NCBI RefSeq assembly: GCF_963422355.1
Contig: NC_085094.1
Span: forward strand, 952,501 to 1,016,500
DNA: 64,000 bases
Direction: 5' to 3'
Origin: Corticium candelabrum
Lineage: Eukaryota; Porifera; Homoscleromorpha; Homosclerophorida; Plakinidae
Each line of letters starts with the position of its first letter. The stretch's first letter is position 1. Positions 1 through 31,859 of this stretch are shown in pieces. The translations under genes were made by a program, and so were the position numbers. The notes under the pieces were generated by a model. It was not told where the DNA came from and searched no databases. It saw only the letters and a program-made list of their open reading frames with translations.

Positions 1-19848
<19,848 letters not shown>

Positions 19849-19997
19849 ATAAGTATAACTCATTATTTCAACACTATAGTACAGTACAAGATATTCAACT
19901 ATAGTCACTATCTACTGCGCATCTTGTGTAGGTCGTCTCATGTAGAAAAGGTACCAGCCTCTCTTGTATCCAATAGCATGACCTCGGTTTGGCCAAA

Positions 19998-20003
19998 AAT
20001 AAA
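19998..20003 (+). promoter_or_regulatory. candidate poly(A) signal of CCDC146
   Basis: AATAAA, 150 bp after the TAA stop at 19848 and only 27 bp before the stop codon of the opposing kinase gene. The two mRNAs probably overlap at their 3' ends. Confidence 0.5.
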
Positions 20004-20029
20004 CTAGCTACTGTAGGCTGCATATGCAA

Positions 20030-21639
20030 CTATAAGATAGCACACACTTTGGTGTGAACAGACGTTTGTCTATTTCTTGTATTTCTTTCAACAGTTACAT
20101 TGCAGCTCTTCTTGGTCCTCACTGCTACTTCATCATTTGCAATTACAGTTGGGATTGTATGAGATTGAGCAACTGAACTTTTCCTATGCAACTGATGCAA
20201 AATAATACGGTATGTTCCTGTGACACTACTTCGGGAATTTGCCATAGATCCTTCTAAGTGTTCATCTGTTATACCATAATCATCCAATAGAGCTTGTGCT
20301 TCCACAGAGTTGTCATCAGTAACTCCATCGTGAGGGTGAAGAGCATACGGGGGAAGAGCAGCCGGAAAGTGTTCCCCAGCAAGCCAACTGTTTTGCATTA
20401 TCTGATCTGTCGTTGCTCGTGTCTTTGAATTACACTGCAGAAGTGATGTAATAAGAGACTGACATTCAGTCGAAAGGAAGTCAGGCATCCTATACATTCC
20501 TGACAAAATACACTTTTTCATTTTTCCTACAGTGTCAGCATAAAACGGCATATTGCCTGTCACTATAAAATAGAGGATTACTCCACTTGCCCAAATATCA
20601 ACAGGAAATCCAACATAGCTTTCATCTTGGAACAGTTCTGGGGCTGCATAGGGAGGAGACCCACAGTAGGTGTTAAGCAGATCTTGACAATTTGCTGTTG
20701 TACTGAATCCAAAGTCACAAACTTTCACCACACCATCAGATGAGAACATAATATTGTCAGCTTTCATGTCTCTGTGAACAATTTCCTTTTCATGCTAAAC
20801 AAAACACAAACAACAATATTCAGAGAGGGCTGAAGCTAATTGCAAACAATTGCACTAAAGTCTTGCAGCCAAGTATTATTCTAATGACCACTAAATGACA
20901 CAACTAAGCATGGAACATGAACTTCTATGGGAACACAAATCGTGAAGCATCACAGCAATATCCTGAATGTAAAGCCATTACTACTCATGGGAAAAAATTT
21001 ACTGCATAAGGTTAATTATAAAGTTCTCATACCTTGATGTCTAGTTCTTGGTGTGGCGGGCAGTAAATGTAAATTTATTATGTATTTTCTCTCTGCTGTA
21101 TCGAGTGAGCAGAGATTGCAGATGCACTCATCAGACACTGCAGCAAAGTTATCTAGCTGTCTGGAGGCATATCAACTGTACAATGAGGCTCAGCAAAACC
21201 CTAACCGTAACCCTAACACACCCAAACCATTTCTTCAGAATTTGACGATCCAAAGATATTTGCGCGATGACAAACGCCATCTATGCTACATTGCTGCTAC
21301 AATTCCATACCTTCTGTCTGGAAAGAGACCAAACCAAGTAATAAATTGTGTTGATGCGGGCCCTAAAAGTCAGTGCCCATGAGGATAAGAATTTAATAAT
21401 TTAAGTTCATATGGCCTAAATATAGATATGTTACATATTTAATCAGCTGTAGTATCAGTAAGAATTCTGGAACAGAAGCCATTGGCAAAACTTATTTTCT
21501 AAATGGTCAACCATACATGGCTAGTCCAGCTAACCTGATTATAACAAACAAAAGGTATAGTACACATGCACGCACACATACGCACACATACGTGCACACA
21601 CGCACACATGCATGGACACAACAGACACAGACAGACACA

Positions 21640-21711
<72 letters not shown>

Positions 21712-21743
21712 CACAAGCGTGCATGCACGCACGCACGCACACA

Positions 21744-21799
<56 letters not shown>

Positions 21800-24700
21800 T
21801 ACTCACAAATCTGCAACCCCTATTTTTGCTGACCTTCAGATTCAGCATCATGTAAGCAACCTTGATCAGTAAGAACGAGAATAGTGTAGTTTACACAAAT
21901 TTAAGCCTATTCGTAAGTTTCCTTCACCACTAAACCAATAGTAAGTTTAATATCCTTGTGAGGCTGCAAATTTAAAGGCAAGTGTTTTAGCAACAGAAAT
22001 CACCATTCTTAGAGCACCACAAGGCCATCATATCGAAGTGAAATCGTCTCTTTAACACAAGCACTGTTCAAACCGAGTCAAGCCAGTCTCATTTCACACA
22101 GTGTTTTCAAAAAGTGAGCCAGCCCAGTTAATGACTGCGTTTCCTGGTATTCATGCTAACTACTTGATAAGGTCTACAGTAGAAACACTCATGGTAACTT
22201 CTTTAGTATAATTGTAGATTGGCAACAAGTCATCCGCATTCTCTTCTTGCTAGAGTCACAAAATCAAATGCACAAATACACATGCTGACAAATAGAACTG
22301 AGTATAAAGATGACTTTACAGGCACACTTCTTGTACTACACTTGTATGTTTGTTGCGCATTTTCTATATGGACCTGTGTGCTGTCTCTGTCCTACAAACT
22401 GATGTGATGCAAGTTCATGTGGCCTTTAGCACAACTTGGCCTGTGTCCACATGACAATGTAAAGCCAAGCTGAGCCAAGCCAGTCCATGCTGGCTCGGCA
22501 AGATTCATAGAGCTAATCAAGCACAGCTTAGCACAACTTGGCACAGCTCGACCTGCATCCACGTAGCGAAAATAAACCATGCCAACTTAGGCCAGGAGAA
22601 GCTGGCCTGTTACAAGTACTCCTGTACATTCATGTGCCCAAAAAGAAACAGTGTACTCCTGTACGTCCATGTGCCCACAAAGAAACAGTTTGCTCATAGT
22701 AGAATGCTGTGATGGTAAAGGTAAAAGGCAAAAATTTTCATTTTAACTACCCCCTCAAAAGCCATCATTTTACTTCATGTTACTTCGTTTTACTTTATGT
22801 GGTAGCTACTTGACCAATGAAGAAGCACTAAAGTGCTAAACCTTGCTCATTAGTTCTACACCAGTTATATATAGATTGTAATTGTTTTTTCACTAACTGT
22901 TTGCTGTAACTAAAGAACTACACAAAGTAGACAATACTGCCCACATCCATCTATCAACCTGTGCACATTTGCTGGTGGTCGAGCTCATGCACGCTTCAGT
23001 GTTAAATATTATTAACACCAGCAATAGCAATGAGCACATGCACAATTGCAGAACATTGGTTGTAAATTGGTTGTTGGGTTGTTGGTCTCCAGCAGTGAGT
23101 GCCTCGGGTTAACAACCATCAAAACACTTTTATTGAAACATTAGACACTTTTGCATTCTGACACATAAAAATAAGTGCTAGTGTGCTGATGACAAACTTT
23201 ACAATAAGGACATTTAACGAAAAGAATAGCTTAAACAAAGATGTGTTGTTTAAAAATTGATATGAAAATGTCTTCAACAAATTTTACAGAGAATCTTTCT
23301 TGCATTGATTGCAAGTAGAATTTCCAAATATATTTGCATGGGCTAGATGGCCTTATCAATCTGCAAGAGATCTGAGGTTTGGCCAACACCACATTTCTAC
23401 TCTTTCCCTTGTTGTTCTCAAGGTTCTAGATGACATCGGAAACATCAGTGGCATTCAATTGTCTATCTGGTATCTTGATGACGGCACATTCATTGGTAAG
23501 AGACTCTGTTTCCAATTTTCTGAATCTTATGATCTCCAAGAGTCCAGCCTTGGTCTTCAACTGAACCTAGAGAAATGTGAAATCTCTTGGCTCTCTGGAG
23601 ACCAGTTGTTTCATGACTTTCTCGCTAAGATAATTAGAAGTGGGTCTTCTTGTAATGGAGGAATAGAGCTCTCGGGCATACCATTACTTGGCTCTGACCA
23701 ATACTTTGTGAAATATTTTAGCAAGAGAGTGGACAAAGTTCTGAAGGCACAGGAATTGCTTTTAGATCTCAACAATCCACAAGTGGAAATTCAGTTATTA
23801 AGAAGTTGCCAGAGTATTTGCAAACTCAACCATCTTATTCAAAGAGTTCCCAGTCACATGGTCAGTGACCAACTTTCTTGTTTTGACCTAGGGATGCAAA
23901 GATCTTATGCTATATAACATGTTCTTCCATCTCAATTTGGCATGGATGCAAGCTTTGCAATACGTTTAGGAGGTCTTGGCCTGTGTTCTGCTCTATCTTC
24001 GTCTGCTGCTGCTTTTTGTTGGTAGCTGTTAGGCTATTCATCCAAACCCTTGCCATCAGAATTAGATGATGCTTCTTTGATTTCTACATTGGATATGGTT
24101 GAAATTCAGGAGAAGTTGTGATGAAAGATCGCCTTTGTCAGCAGCCATCAACTGTCCTTCCAGTCACTTTTCCCGATCTTTCTGTTGCTTCACAAAAATC
24201 AGTACAGTCACACCTTAACGGCATTCAACTGGAGGCTTTGAAACAAGGGTGTAGCATCAGAGACAAAGCAAGGATCAATACTATAGCTTCTCCTTATGCC
24301 AGAGGCTACAGAAATCTCAGCCTGGCTATGGAGCATGAATTTATAGTTGCCATCAGGTTATGGTTGGACATTCTATATTTCCTGCAGCAAATCCCAACAA
24401 CGCTTTAAGATGTGTGTGTGGTCAAGTCATTGACCGCTTTGGTGATCATCTGTTAGGTTGCAGCTATGACAGTACCTTATTGAAACGTCATAATGCTTTA
24501 TGTTACTGTGGCATGCACTACTTTTTTTCTGACAACAAATCTTGTAGAAGAGAACAGAACTGTTCTGCAATATCCCAATCTCTCTGCTATTATGGACCAG
24601 AAAGCTCCTCTCTATCCACCATCCTTCTGCAGACGTTGACCGACTGTACGCTCCTTGCAGTGATGGGGATAGGCAGGGGCATTGCGTGGGTGCAAAAAGT

Positions 24701-27700
24701 GGTGGGGTTGACTCGCTGCTGAGACTTCAGCTCCGGTCTTTGATATTGAAAAAGGAAAACGCCCCCCAAAAATGGTGGGCTTCAGCCCCCTCTAGCCCCT
24801 ATTACACGATGCCCTGGGGTAGCGTGTTACAACAGATTGAGTGGTCATATCAATCTTGTATTGTGAGGCTGAACTGTTACCTTGCTGACAGTTCTGATCC
24901 TTTCATACAGATGATACGGAAGTGCGACTCCAGAAAATCTTCACACTCAATCAAGCGCATGGCTTGTTCCTTTACTGCACAGCTGCGGAGGAGTCTTGCT
25001 TCAGACGACAAGTCGCAGAGCTTACACAGGAATGCATCCATCTCGGTTGAAGATGGCTTCGAGCAAGCGCCTGAAACAGATACAAGACATTACCATACGT
25101 GTTGCAGTTCTCTTTGTGTGCGGTCCTGGAGCGGGAAGCCTATGCACAGGCAGTATCGTCGTCTCACTGAGCAACCGCCTGTGGACATGAAAGAGACCTA
25201 CGGATGGCTAAAGGCAGCAAATCTTCCTGCTGCAACTGAGGGACTGGTTGTTGATGATCAAGACCAAGCTCTTTGAACTCGGTACTATGAGCGCAAGATT
25301 CTACATTGTGATGTCAGTCCTACTTGCCGCATGTGCAGTGTAGGCCTGGAAACAGTCGACCACATTGTGGCAGGCTGTAGTGCTTTGGCACCGATGGACT
25401 ACACTGATTGACACAATCAGGAGCCTCCATCATTCACTGGAATGTTTGTCGCCATCTTGAGGTTCCAGTGGAGAGCAGATGGTACCGGCATCATCCTGAT
25501 AGGCTTGCGGAGACGGATGACATTACTATGATGTGGGATACTATCATCTCCACTGCCAGGAAGATCAAAGCTAATTGTCCAGACACCTGTCTAAGAAATA
25601 AGAAGACAGACACTTGTCTTCTGATTGATATCAGCTGTCCTGCTGATGGCAACATTGGCAAGAAACATGCTGTGAAGTTGGCGAAGTACAGCGACTTGCG
25701 AGTGGAGATAAGCCGCATGTGGCATTGTCGAACACTGGTGGTTCCGGTGGTCTTGGGAGCTTTGGGCACAGTGCACGCAGGTATTGCACAGTGGCTGGAT
25801 ATTATTCCAGGTCATCCCAACCTGCAGCACTTACAGAAAACAGTGCTTCTGGGATCTACTTGGATCTTTTGTAAAGTCATGTGTTCTTTCTAGACAGCCG
25901 TGATGGTCTAAGTACTTCTGAAGCAGGGTTTGCTTCCGGTACTTGTAATAGACTTTACAAACCAGACTGATCTGGTTAAGCACGACATAAATTATGAAAC
26001 TTGTCTGTCTTTCTTTCTCATGTTTCTCTAGCTTTATCCATGAGACTATGACTTGTTTCAGTCTTTGGGGAGTTCCTGTGGTCTGGCAAATGGTCCGTTG
26101 ACGATCATGTTCAGTGCTTTCCTGGTGGTCATTGATATCCACTAAGCATGCTGTATCGAGTTCATGGTCACCGTAATGCCTGCAATCTATACCGAATTGG
26201 CTAGTCATTGATCGTCGTGTGGACTACACAAAAACATGTACCCTGCTGGGCTCACCTGCCGGGTTGGTGGGCGCCCAGATGGGGGTAAAGACCTCACTTG
26301 CCCATTATGGAGGGGCATAACGACACACAACAGAGTCACCCCCGTGGCTTAGTGGTTAGCGATAATGGCTACCACTCCGTGGTTTGGGGGTTCAAACCCC
26401 AGTGACAACAGTAAATTATGAAACTTGTCTGTCTTTCTTTCTCATGTTTCTCCAGCTTTGTCCATGAGCCGATGACTCGTTTCAGTTGTTGGGGAGTTTC
26501 TGTGATTTGAAAAACGGTCCGTTGATGAAGACGTTCAGTGCTTTCCTGGTGGTCATTGATATCCACCAGGCATGCTCTCCCAATGTTCACGGTCACCGTA
26601 ATGCCATTGATCGCCATGTGGACTACACAGAAACATGTACCCTGCTGGGCTCACCTGCTGGGTTGGTGGGGTCAAGACCTCACTTGCCTATCATGGAGAG
26701 GCATAGCGACACATACATTTCATCGTACTACAGCTTGCGAAGTCTATAGTACTGTATTTTAAGCTTCAATCAGGTAGAGTTCATCTATCCATAGTTTCCT
26801 GTTCCACAGAAAATATATGCCATCTTGTCATCATATGAGAATTCTAGCTTTTCTTCTCAGCATAACCCTCTTTAGCCACCTGAATCCATGACAACTCAAA
26901 CATCTGAAATCTTGACTAGCCATTAATCAAAGTACAAGACTTTGATCTTTGCAATTCAAAACTGTCTTTCTGTATCTTAGTATTTTCTGTGTATCCATTC
27001 TTGCTTGCTGCCTGTACAGTGTCAAACACATGGGACTGTTGTTTCTCTTTGTGTGATGTAACCACAGCAACATGCCTAAACACTACAAATGAAGTAGATG
27101 GCTGCTTTCCAAAACAATAGTAACTTTTATATATACTCCGTAGTTATTATGTTACAATAGTCTGCATTTAGTAAGACTCTTAGTCTCAATTTCCCCGTTG
27201 TAATTTAAGACCTTCCTCATCATGCACTGCCCATAGTTACGTACACGTGCACGCGTAGTTCGTGCACTGAACAATGTACAGCAGTTGTCAAAACAAAATA
27301 CTCAATTGTTCACCTACCATGTGATGGAGTGCTGCTACAATTTGAGCAAAGATGGGTTTGGAATCTTCTTCTCGCAACCTGCCCTCTTTCGACACCCTAG
27401 CAAGTAATTCTCCGCCTGTTGCGCATTCCATAACGATGTGCAGCTTGGTGATCGTCTCAACCACCTCGTAGAGGCGAATAATATTAGGATGGTGCAGTCT
27501 TTCCATACAGCTGATTTCCCGAGATAAAAGTCGTTGTGTTTGCGAGTCCATTTTCGTCTTATCCAAAATCTTTATTGCTACTCTCTCTACAAAGCAACAT
27601 AGGAAATGCACACTATACAGCTACGGTCGACCTTATCAGATCGGTCAATCACTCTGCAAACCAAAACAACAACGTCAAATGACAAACCCACCCTTCGTCA

Positions 27701-27905
27701 AGGCGTGAATTCCCATCTTCACTTGAGAGAAGTTTCCTACACCTAGCTCTCCTCGAACGCGATAGAGCCCAACACGTTTGCCGAGAGTCACTTCCTTGAT
27801 TGTCTTCTGGTCGATCTCTAATTCACGCGTCAATTTCTCGTACGCACTCAGTTTACTCGTGCGCACTCCGGTTTCGCTCTCTGTTTGTTTCCCGTTAGAA
27901 GCCAT
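20030..27905 (-). CDS. NIM1K: NIM1-type serine/threonine kinase (AMPK-related)
   Basis: Three exons on the minus strand (27905-27692, 27586-27318, 20794-20030) give 415 residues; human NIM1 is 436. The kinase core is complete: glycine loop GELGVGNFSQV (52-62), VAIK lysine (residue 77), HRDMKADN (168-175), DFG (188-190), CGSPPYAAPE (205-214). The N-terminal YEKLTRELEIDQKTIKEVT and the C-terminal SRSSVTGTYRIILHQL segments are specific to the NIM1 branch. The last four residues are CAIL, a CaaX-like end also present in vertebrate NIM1 (CSIL), suggesting possible lipid attachment. Junction phases (1, then 0) agree. Intron 2 is 6.5 kb and holds LINE and SINE fragments, all on the opposite strand. 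The gene is convergent with CCDC146. The start is the first ATG in frame with the conserved N-terminus. Confidence 0.93.
21053..21382 (+). other. unassigned 109-codon open frame inside NIM1 intron 2
   Basis: This frame runs opposite to the kinase gene and reads a mixed, non-repetitive protein (for example SSEQRLQMHSSDTAAKLSSC and TIQRYLRDDKRHLCYIAATI). That looks more protein-like than most chance frames here. It also contains a telomere-like CCCTAA patch at 21196-21218 that would encode NPNRNPN. I do not recognise a family. It could be an exon of an unseen gene, a retrocopy piece or chance. Confidence 0.25.
21561..21796. repeat. compound (CA)n microsatellite, 236 bp
   Basis: Long CA tracts interrupted by CAGA, CATG and CGCA units, in NIM1 intron 2. 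The apparent His/Thr and Cys/Val open frames here are products of the repeat. Confidence 0.95.
22616..22689. repeat. 37-bp direct tandem duplication
   Basis: Two adjacent units beginning GTACTCCTGTAC and ending GAAACAGT (22616-22652 and 22653-22689) differ at only three positions. Just to the left (22400-22600) is a patch of short repeated and inverted CCAAGC/GCTTGG motifs that I cannot assign. Confidence 0.8.
23309..24640 (+). mobile_element. reverse transcriptase element fragment, family A
   Basis: The frame 23309-23917 carries the polymerase core: SLVVLKVLDDI, then WYLDDGT (Y-L-D-D near 23471-23482) and LQLNLEKCEISWL. After a frame break, 24118-24408 reads an ARINTIASPYARGYRNL segment. 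In a third frame 24411-24500 reads CVCGQVIDRFGDHLLGC-x9-RHN, a Cys/His motif found after the polymerase in a group of invertebrate RT genes. The catalytic box is intact, but the frame is broken at least twice and the 5' part is missing. It is a different family from the LINE that follows at 24820. It is antisense to the kinase gene. Confidence 0.7.
24675..24817. mobile_element. possible short CAGGG-ended MITE between two LINE fragments
   Basis: The left end reads CAGGGGCATTGCGTG and the right end, on the minus strand, CAGGGCATCGTGTAATAG. They are similar but need gaps to align, and no target duplication is visible. The interior has runs of G and C. Low confidence. Confidence 0.3.
24820..25890 (+). 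mobile_element. LINE fragment, family B, best-preserved copy
   Basis: Reads the C-terminal part of a LINE polyprotein: RMACSFTAQLRRSLASDD, then VDMKETYGWLKAANLPA, a knuckle CRMCSVGLETVDHIVAGC, VESRWYRHHPDRLAETDD, NCPDTCLRNKKTDTCLLIDI, and a C-terminal VVPVVLGALGTVHAG with HLQKTVLLGS. Two in-frame stops (after QDQAL and after MDYTD) separate the frames 24686-25276 and 25408-25893. The P-D and D-I pair with following Lys residues suggests a restriction-endonuclease-like fold, which is an inference. The same family occurs at 15640-17580 on the other strand. Confidence 0.75.
25985..26332 (+). mobile_element. SINE copy 1, without tRNA head
   Basis: The body starts AAATTATGAAACTTGTCTGT and ends GGGGCATAACGACACACAAC. 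It matches copy 2 for about 300 bp. The tRNA-related head is absent, so it is a 5'-truncated insertion. Copy 2 follows immediately, head to tail. Confidence 0.8.
26333..26716 (+). mobile_element. SINE copy 2 with tRNA-derived head
   Basis: The head contains a pol III A box TGGCTTAGTGG (26345-26355) and a B box GGTTCAAACCC (26389-26399) separated by 33 bp. The T-arm folds (TGGGG/CCCCA), but the acceptor stem does not close, so this is a SINE head and not a tRNA gene. The body and end (GGCATAGCGACACATA) match copy 1, except for a gap of about 17 bp near 26670. Complete unit about 385 bp. Confidence 0.85.
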
Positions 27906-30439
27906 AAGATAGCTTACACGCGAATAGGACTAGGGAAAGCAAACTCAAATCATTGCTTTTCATTAGACTGTCGCCAATCCGGGACATTTAAACACTATAT
28001 TTCAGTCAAAATATTGCAGCATAAAATGTTCTTATTGCTCAACCCCGCAGCAAACGAAACAATTTGTTCTAAAATAAAATTTAAAACAGTGAATTAACTA
28101 AAACGGTCCTAGTCTATAATTGCAAAAGAATTAAGATAGTCACTTGCGTACATCCATTTTGAATGACAAGTGCGCTACAGAACGCGGTCGGCGGTAGTCT
28201 TGATATGATCGTGTAAACACTCGTTCGACACGTGGTTGTGAGTAAGGTGTCTGAGTTAATTAATTACTAGCTAGGAAGGAAAACATAGTAAAAGATGCAG
28301 GTTACGGTAACACAATGCCAACTCTGCGCTTTGAGTGTCTAGAAGACAATGCCTGACAAGCGTAATAGTAGGTAGGCGGACCTACGACTACAAGAACTAG
28401 CCAAAGTCGGCTGTCGGACACCCTACTTGCACCCATATTAGTAACGGTAACCGGCAGCTTAATTAATAACCTATAAAAGCAGGACCGGATCTAGAGAGGG
28501 GGTTCAGGGGGCTGCACCCCGCTTTCCAATAGAGGTGGTTCAATAATTTTATATAATTTCATTAGAAAAGAGAAAATTAGTAATGCTATAAATAACTGCT
28601 AACGGTGAACCTCCTCTTTAAAAAATTCCTGGATCCGGCCCTGAAAAGCGTATACTATTAGAACAAGAGGACCTAGAGCATACATGATCGTGGTCTTGAC
28701 CTCTACTAGACTACTCAGATAGTTGGCATGAAAGGAAGACTACGTCCTATGTCCAGTAAGTGGATATTTAGTTTCCTAGCACTGCATGAATACAATAGTA
28801 TATCTTGTTTATTATCTACTATGTGCGACGCAGATACTATAAATTATTTATTTAGCTATAGTAATTTGATCGCACTACAGTACAACCTAGATTTTTTAGT
28901 ACGTACACTACTCGGTTCCGTAAAAGCTAGAAACCACATGGCTATACACAAAGAAACTACGCAAACACAGAAGAAAACTACAGACTTAGATATCTAAAAC
29001 ACGATTACATCAAATAACCCGAGGTGCGCATGCGCGAGGGTTACAGTTAAATTATACTGTGTGCTAGGTATTGTAAATAGATTATTATACAAGACGGTTG
29101 ATACGCCGAGTCTGAGTCGGTCGAATGACTGGGAGTTTCCAGTGCTAGACGTTGCTTTCTTTTTTTTTTTGAAATACAGCCCGGTTGAGCGATGCACTAG
29201 CTAGCACGTCAAAAGACACCCGTGGGGATTAGGGAACCAGGCGATTCCGCCGATCACTAGAGTCGCCTCGTGTTTGTCACTCTGAGCAGGTTTCCTGTTC
29301 CTCCCTATATGTGTTGCATGCTAATTCTAATAAATCTACAGTAGGTATAGTTAGCGTATGCATTCTAGGCAGAGCCGTACGCGGCTCTGATTCTAGGCTA
29401 GACCTTGACCCGACCCCAGCCGAGGCGCAAGGTGTACATGCTACGTTAGTCAATACCGTTGTTCTATGTAAATAATATTACAGGCTAGCTGCAGGACTAG
29501 TCTACTCAACTGACTAGACTAGGGATATATTTATTAGCCATTTTTGTTGTTTTGTCATAGTATCTAGAAAAAGGTACGGAGAGTTTGATCAACATCAGAA
29601 AATTCAAATACAACACAGTGATGGTGCGACATCGTGGGGAGAGGAATCCAATGGCTGCGAAAAACTCGAAATCAGGTTGGCGATGCGGTGGGCATAATGC
29701 CATTGACTGATGCCAAATCGCAGTGCGTATTCTAAAACGGTGGCGGATGACGTGAAAAATCTGTTGAGGGGAGCTCTAGCTAGAGTGGTTCTGTGTTGCC
29801 ATAGTTCAACAAGAACTATCCAGAGGAGTACAGCCAAAGCGGTGCTCGACGTGAACGCGAGAAAAGGATTGCTAGCAAGCTAGGATACGTTTGTGAGATT
29901 CTTTGGTGTGAGAGAAGCAAATAATGGTCGCATGCACTAGGCACTAACGTCAGTGTGGGTGACATGGATTGTAAACATGTTCCAGACTTTCCACTGGGGC
30001 GCTACAGATAGAACACATTGTATCGATTCCAGCGATGAAGCTGACATTTCGTCGGTAAAATGCGGTGAATGATCTTGAAAGCGAGGTTGCGTTCTTTGTT
30101 AGGTTTGTATGACGTTTGTTTATTAATTGTCAATAGATAATTGACATGGTGTCAGAAGTTCCGAAAGAAGGTAGATAGAAAATTTCAAGTCTACTGTTGA
30201 TAGTTGACACGTAAATGTATATAAAGACAACGAGTTACACATGTAATTTTCTCTCTAAGCTTCTACAAGGACTGAACACCGGTATCACTAATGTCCCGTA
30301 TATAAACAATACCGTATCAACATCTTCATTCTTTTTTTCAAATGACGAGATAATACAAATGTGTATTGATTAGTTAGTGATGTTTACAAGTTCAATTTCT
30401 CTGGCCGTCGGACGACTCTCCTTGAACTTGTCACTTAGT
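27906..30439. other. intergenic, upstream of NIM1
   Basis: I see no supportable gene. The first few hundred bases upstream of the NIM1 start presumably hold its promoter, but no TATA-type element is convincing. A MITE lies at 28480-28643. The rest is AT-rich unique-looking DNA with short open frames of no recognisable content. Confidence 0.6.
28480..28643. mobile_element. 164-bp hAT-like MITE
   Basis: The left end begins CAGGACCGGATCTAG and the right end on the minus strand begins CAGGGCCGGATCCAG. AAAAG stands directly outside both ends, which fits a 5-bp target duplication. The CAGGG-CCGGATCCAG pattern is close to hAT termini. Confidence 0.75.
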
Positions 30440-31697
30440 TGGCCGTGTTCACACTGCTATAGCTAGAGCGTAGTTATAAGTTAATTAAGCAACTATATAG
30501 TTAGTTTGGTGACTACGATATAGTTACCTAGAGGCTGTTGTTCACACTAGCGTGACGATTATTACCCGAGGCCCGGTTTTTCGGGCTAAGGGTACAGTCT
30601 AGTCGTCTGGCCGACGACGTACTGTACGAACGACCGTATGACCCCGTCTAGAGTAAACTATTGGTCGGTATGACACCGCTTCTCGTCTATTGGTCGGAAT
30701 AGCTTCATTCGCATCTGCGCTAATCGACGATGTCACTAGTTATAAGACTCGATCTCTTTGTTTGGTAACGAGAATTCGGCCATCGGGCGTCCATCCTGTA
30801 CATGGTGTTTAGTCCTTTACTTTACATAAGCGTTTAGCACATAGAAACAACGCCTAGTCTACATTTGCACGTGCATGTTTTGCCACCAACAACCAGGCGT
30901 CTAGAGACCGAAGGTTCAGGTGCCACGCGGTACGTGTAGCTCTACCTGACTTGTAACATTTTTGCTTGTTCCACAGTGTTTCTGCATAGTGTTTCTGCAG
31001 TCTGACAGCTTGAATTTTCGGTGTGCGTGGCTGAGCGGCCGCGGTGTTGTTGCAAAAATCACTAGACATCTAGATCTAGAGGGTCGTCTTCAACAAAAAT
31101 TTGATGCTCCAACGGGAATTTGTAAAGGAGAACGTGCATTGTCCATGACAGCGCGTCTGTTTGTCGGAAGAAGCGAGTGACCTGTAAGTACGCAAGTCTG
31201 GAGACGCTTTGCACCTTTGTCTAGCTAGACGAATGCATTGGAAACCCTAGCTGAGACGAGTGGGTTGGGCTAAACCCTCTATGCAAACATTGTCACGTGA
31301 CAAGATATGTGACTACAAACACCAGCTGAGAGTTTAGCACTGTAGTGTGCTTCTGTAGTAATTCATTACTAGGTATCCGGAAGTGGAATGTGCACAAACG
31401 AAAGTTCGTTACGTGCATTAGTATGTCTGATAAAAACGCCTCATTTCAACAGCAGACTTACGGGAGTTACGACTAGACATTAGCTAGTAGTCTCGCGTAC
31501 CCAGCTACGCGAGACTAATCATCTATGCCTACTACGCATGCGTAACTACTGTAACTACGCTCTGGTAGCCAAGGTCGCAACCTGTTTGGAGTTCGATAAC
31601 TACGCTACGCTTAGCGGCTCTAACTACGCTTTAAGTAGGCGATAACCACGGCTAGTGTTCACATTGTACTCTAGATAGTTACTTGTGAACACGGCCA
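30440..31697. mobile_element. 1.26 kb element with perfect 14-bp inverted ends
   Basis: TGGCCGTGTTCACA at 30440-30453 is exactly inverted at 31684-31697, and TAGT stands directly outside both ends (a possible 4-bp duplication). Subterminal AGCGTAGTTA motifs are also inverted between the two sides. No transposase frame was seen, so it would be non-autonomous. Superfamily not assigned. Confidence 0.6.
31488..31517. repeat. perfect 12-bp hairpin
   Basis: TAGTCTCGCGTA (31488-31499) and its exact reverse complement (31506-31517) flank a 6-base loop CCCAGC. It lies inside the 30440-31697 element. Confidence 0.8.
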
Positions 31698-31859
31698 TAG
31701 TGTTGTACAGTACTGCACAGGGTTTGAGAATTCATCAAGGTGGCAATTGAATATTTTGTGAGTCAGAGAAGGACGATGATTTGTCTACTTTATCAGATAG
31801 TAATACTATGGATACGTAGTGACTTTCTTGTGAGTCAACGAACGATTGTGATTCACCTT

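Noticed and set aside
26333..26410. tRNA gene
   Set aside because: A and B boxes are good, but the acceptor stem does not close and a SINE body follows, so it is called a SINE head.
30568..30590. Terminator-like hairpin GCCCG-loop-CGGGC
   Set aside because: The window is eukaryotic and the hairpin lies inside a transposon-like element; it has no expected terminator role.
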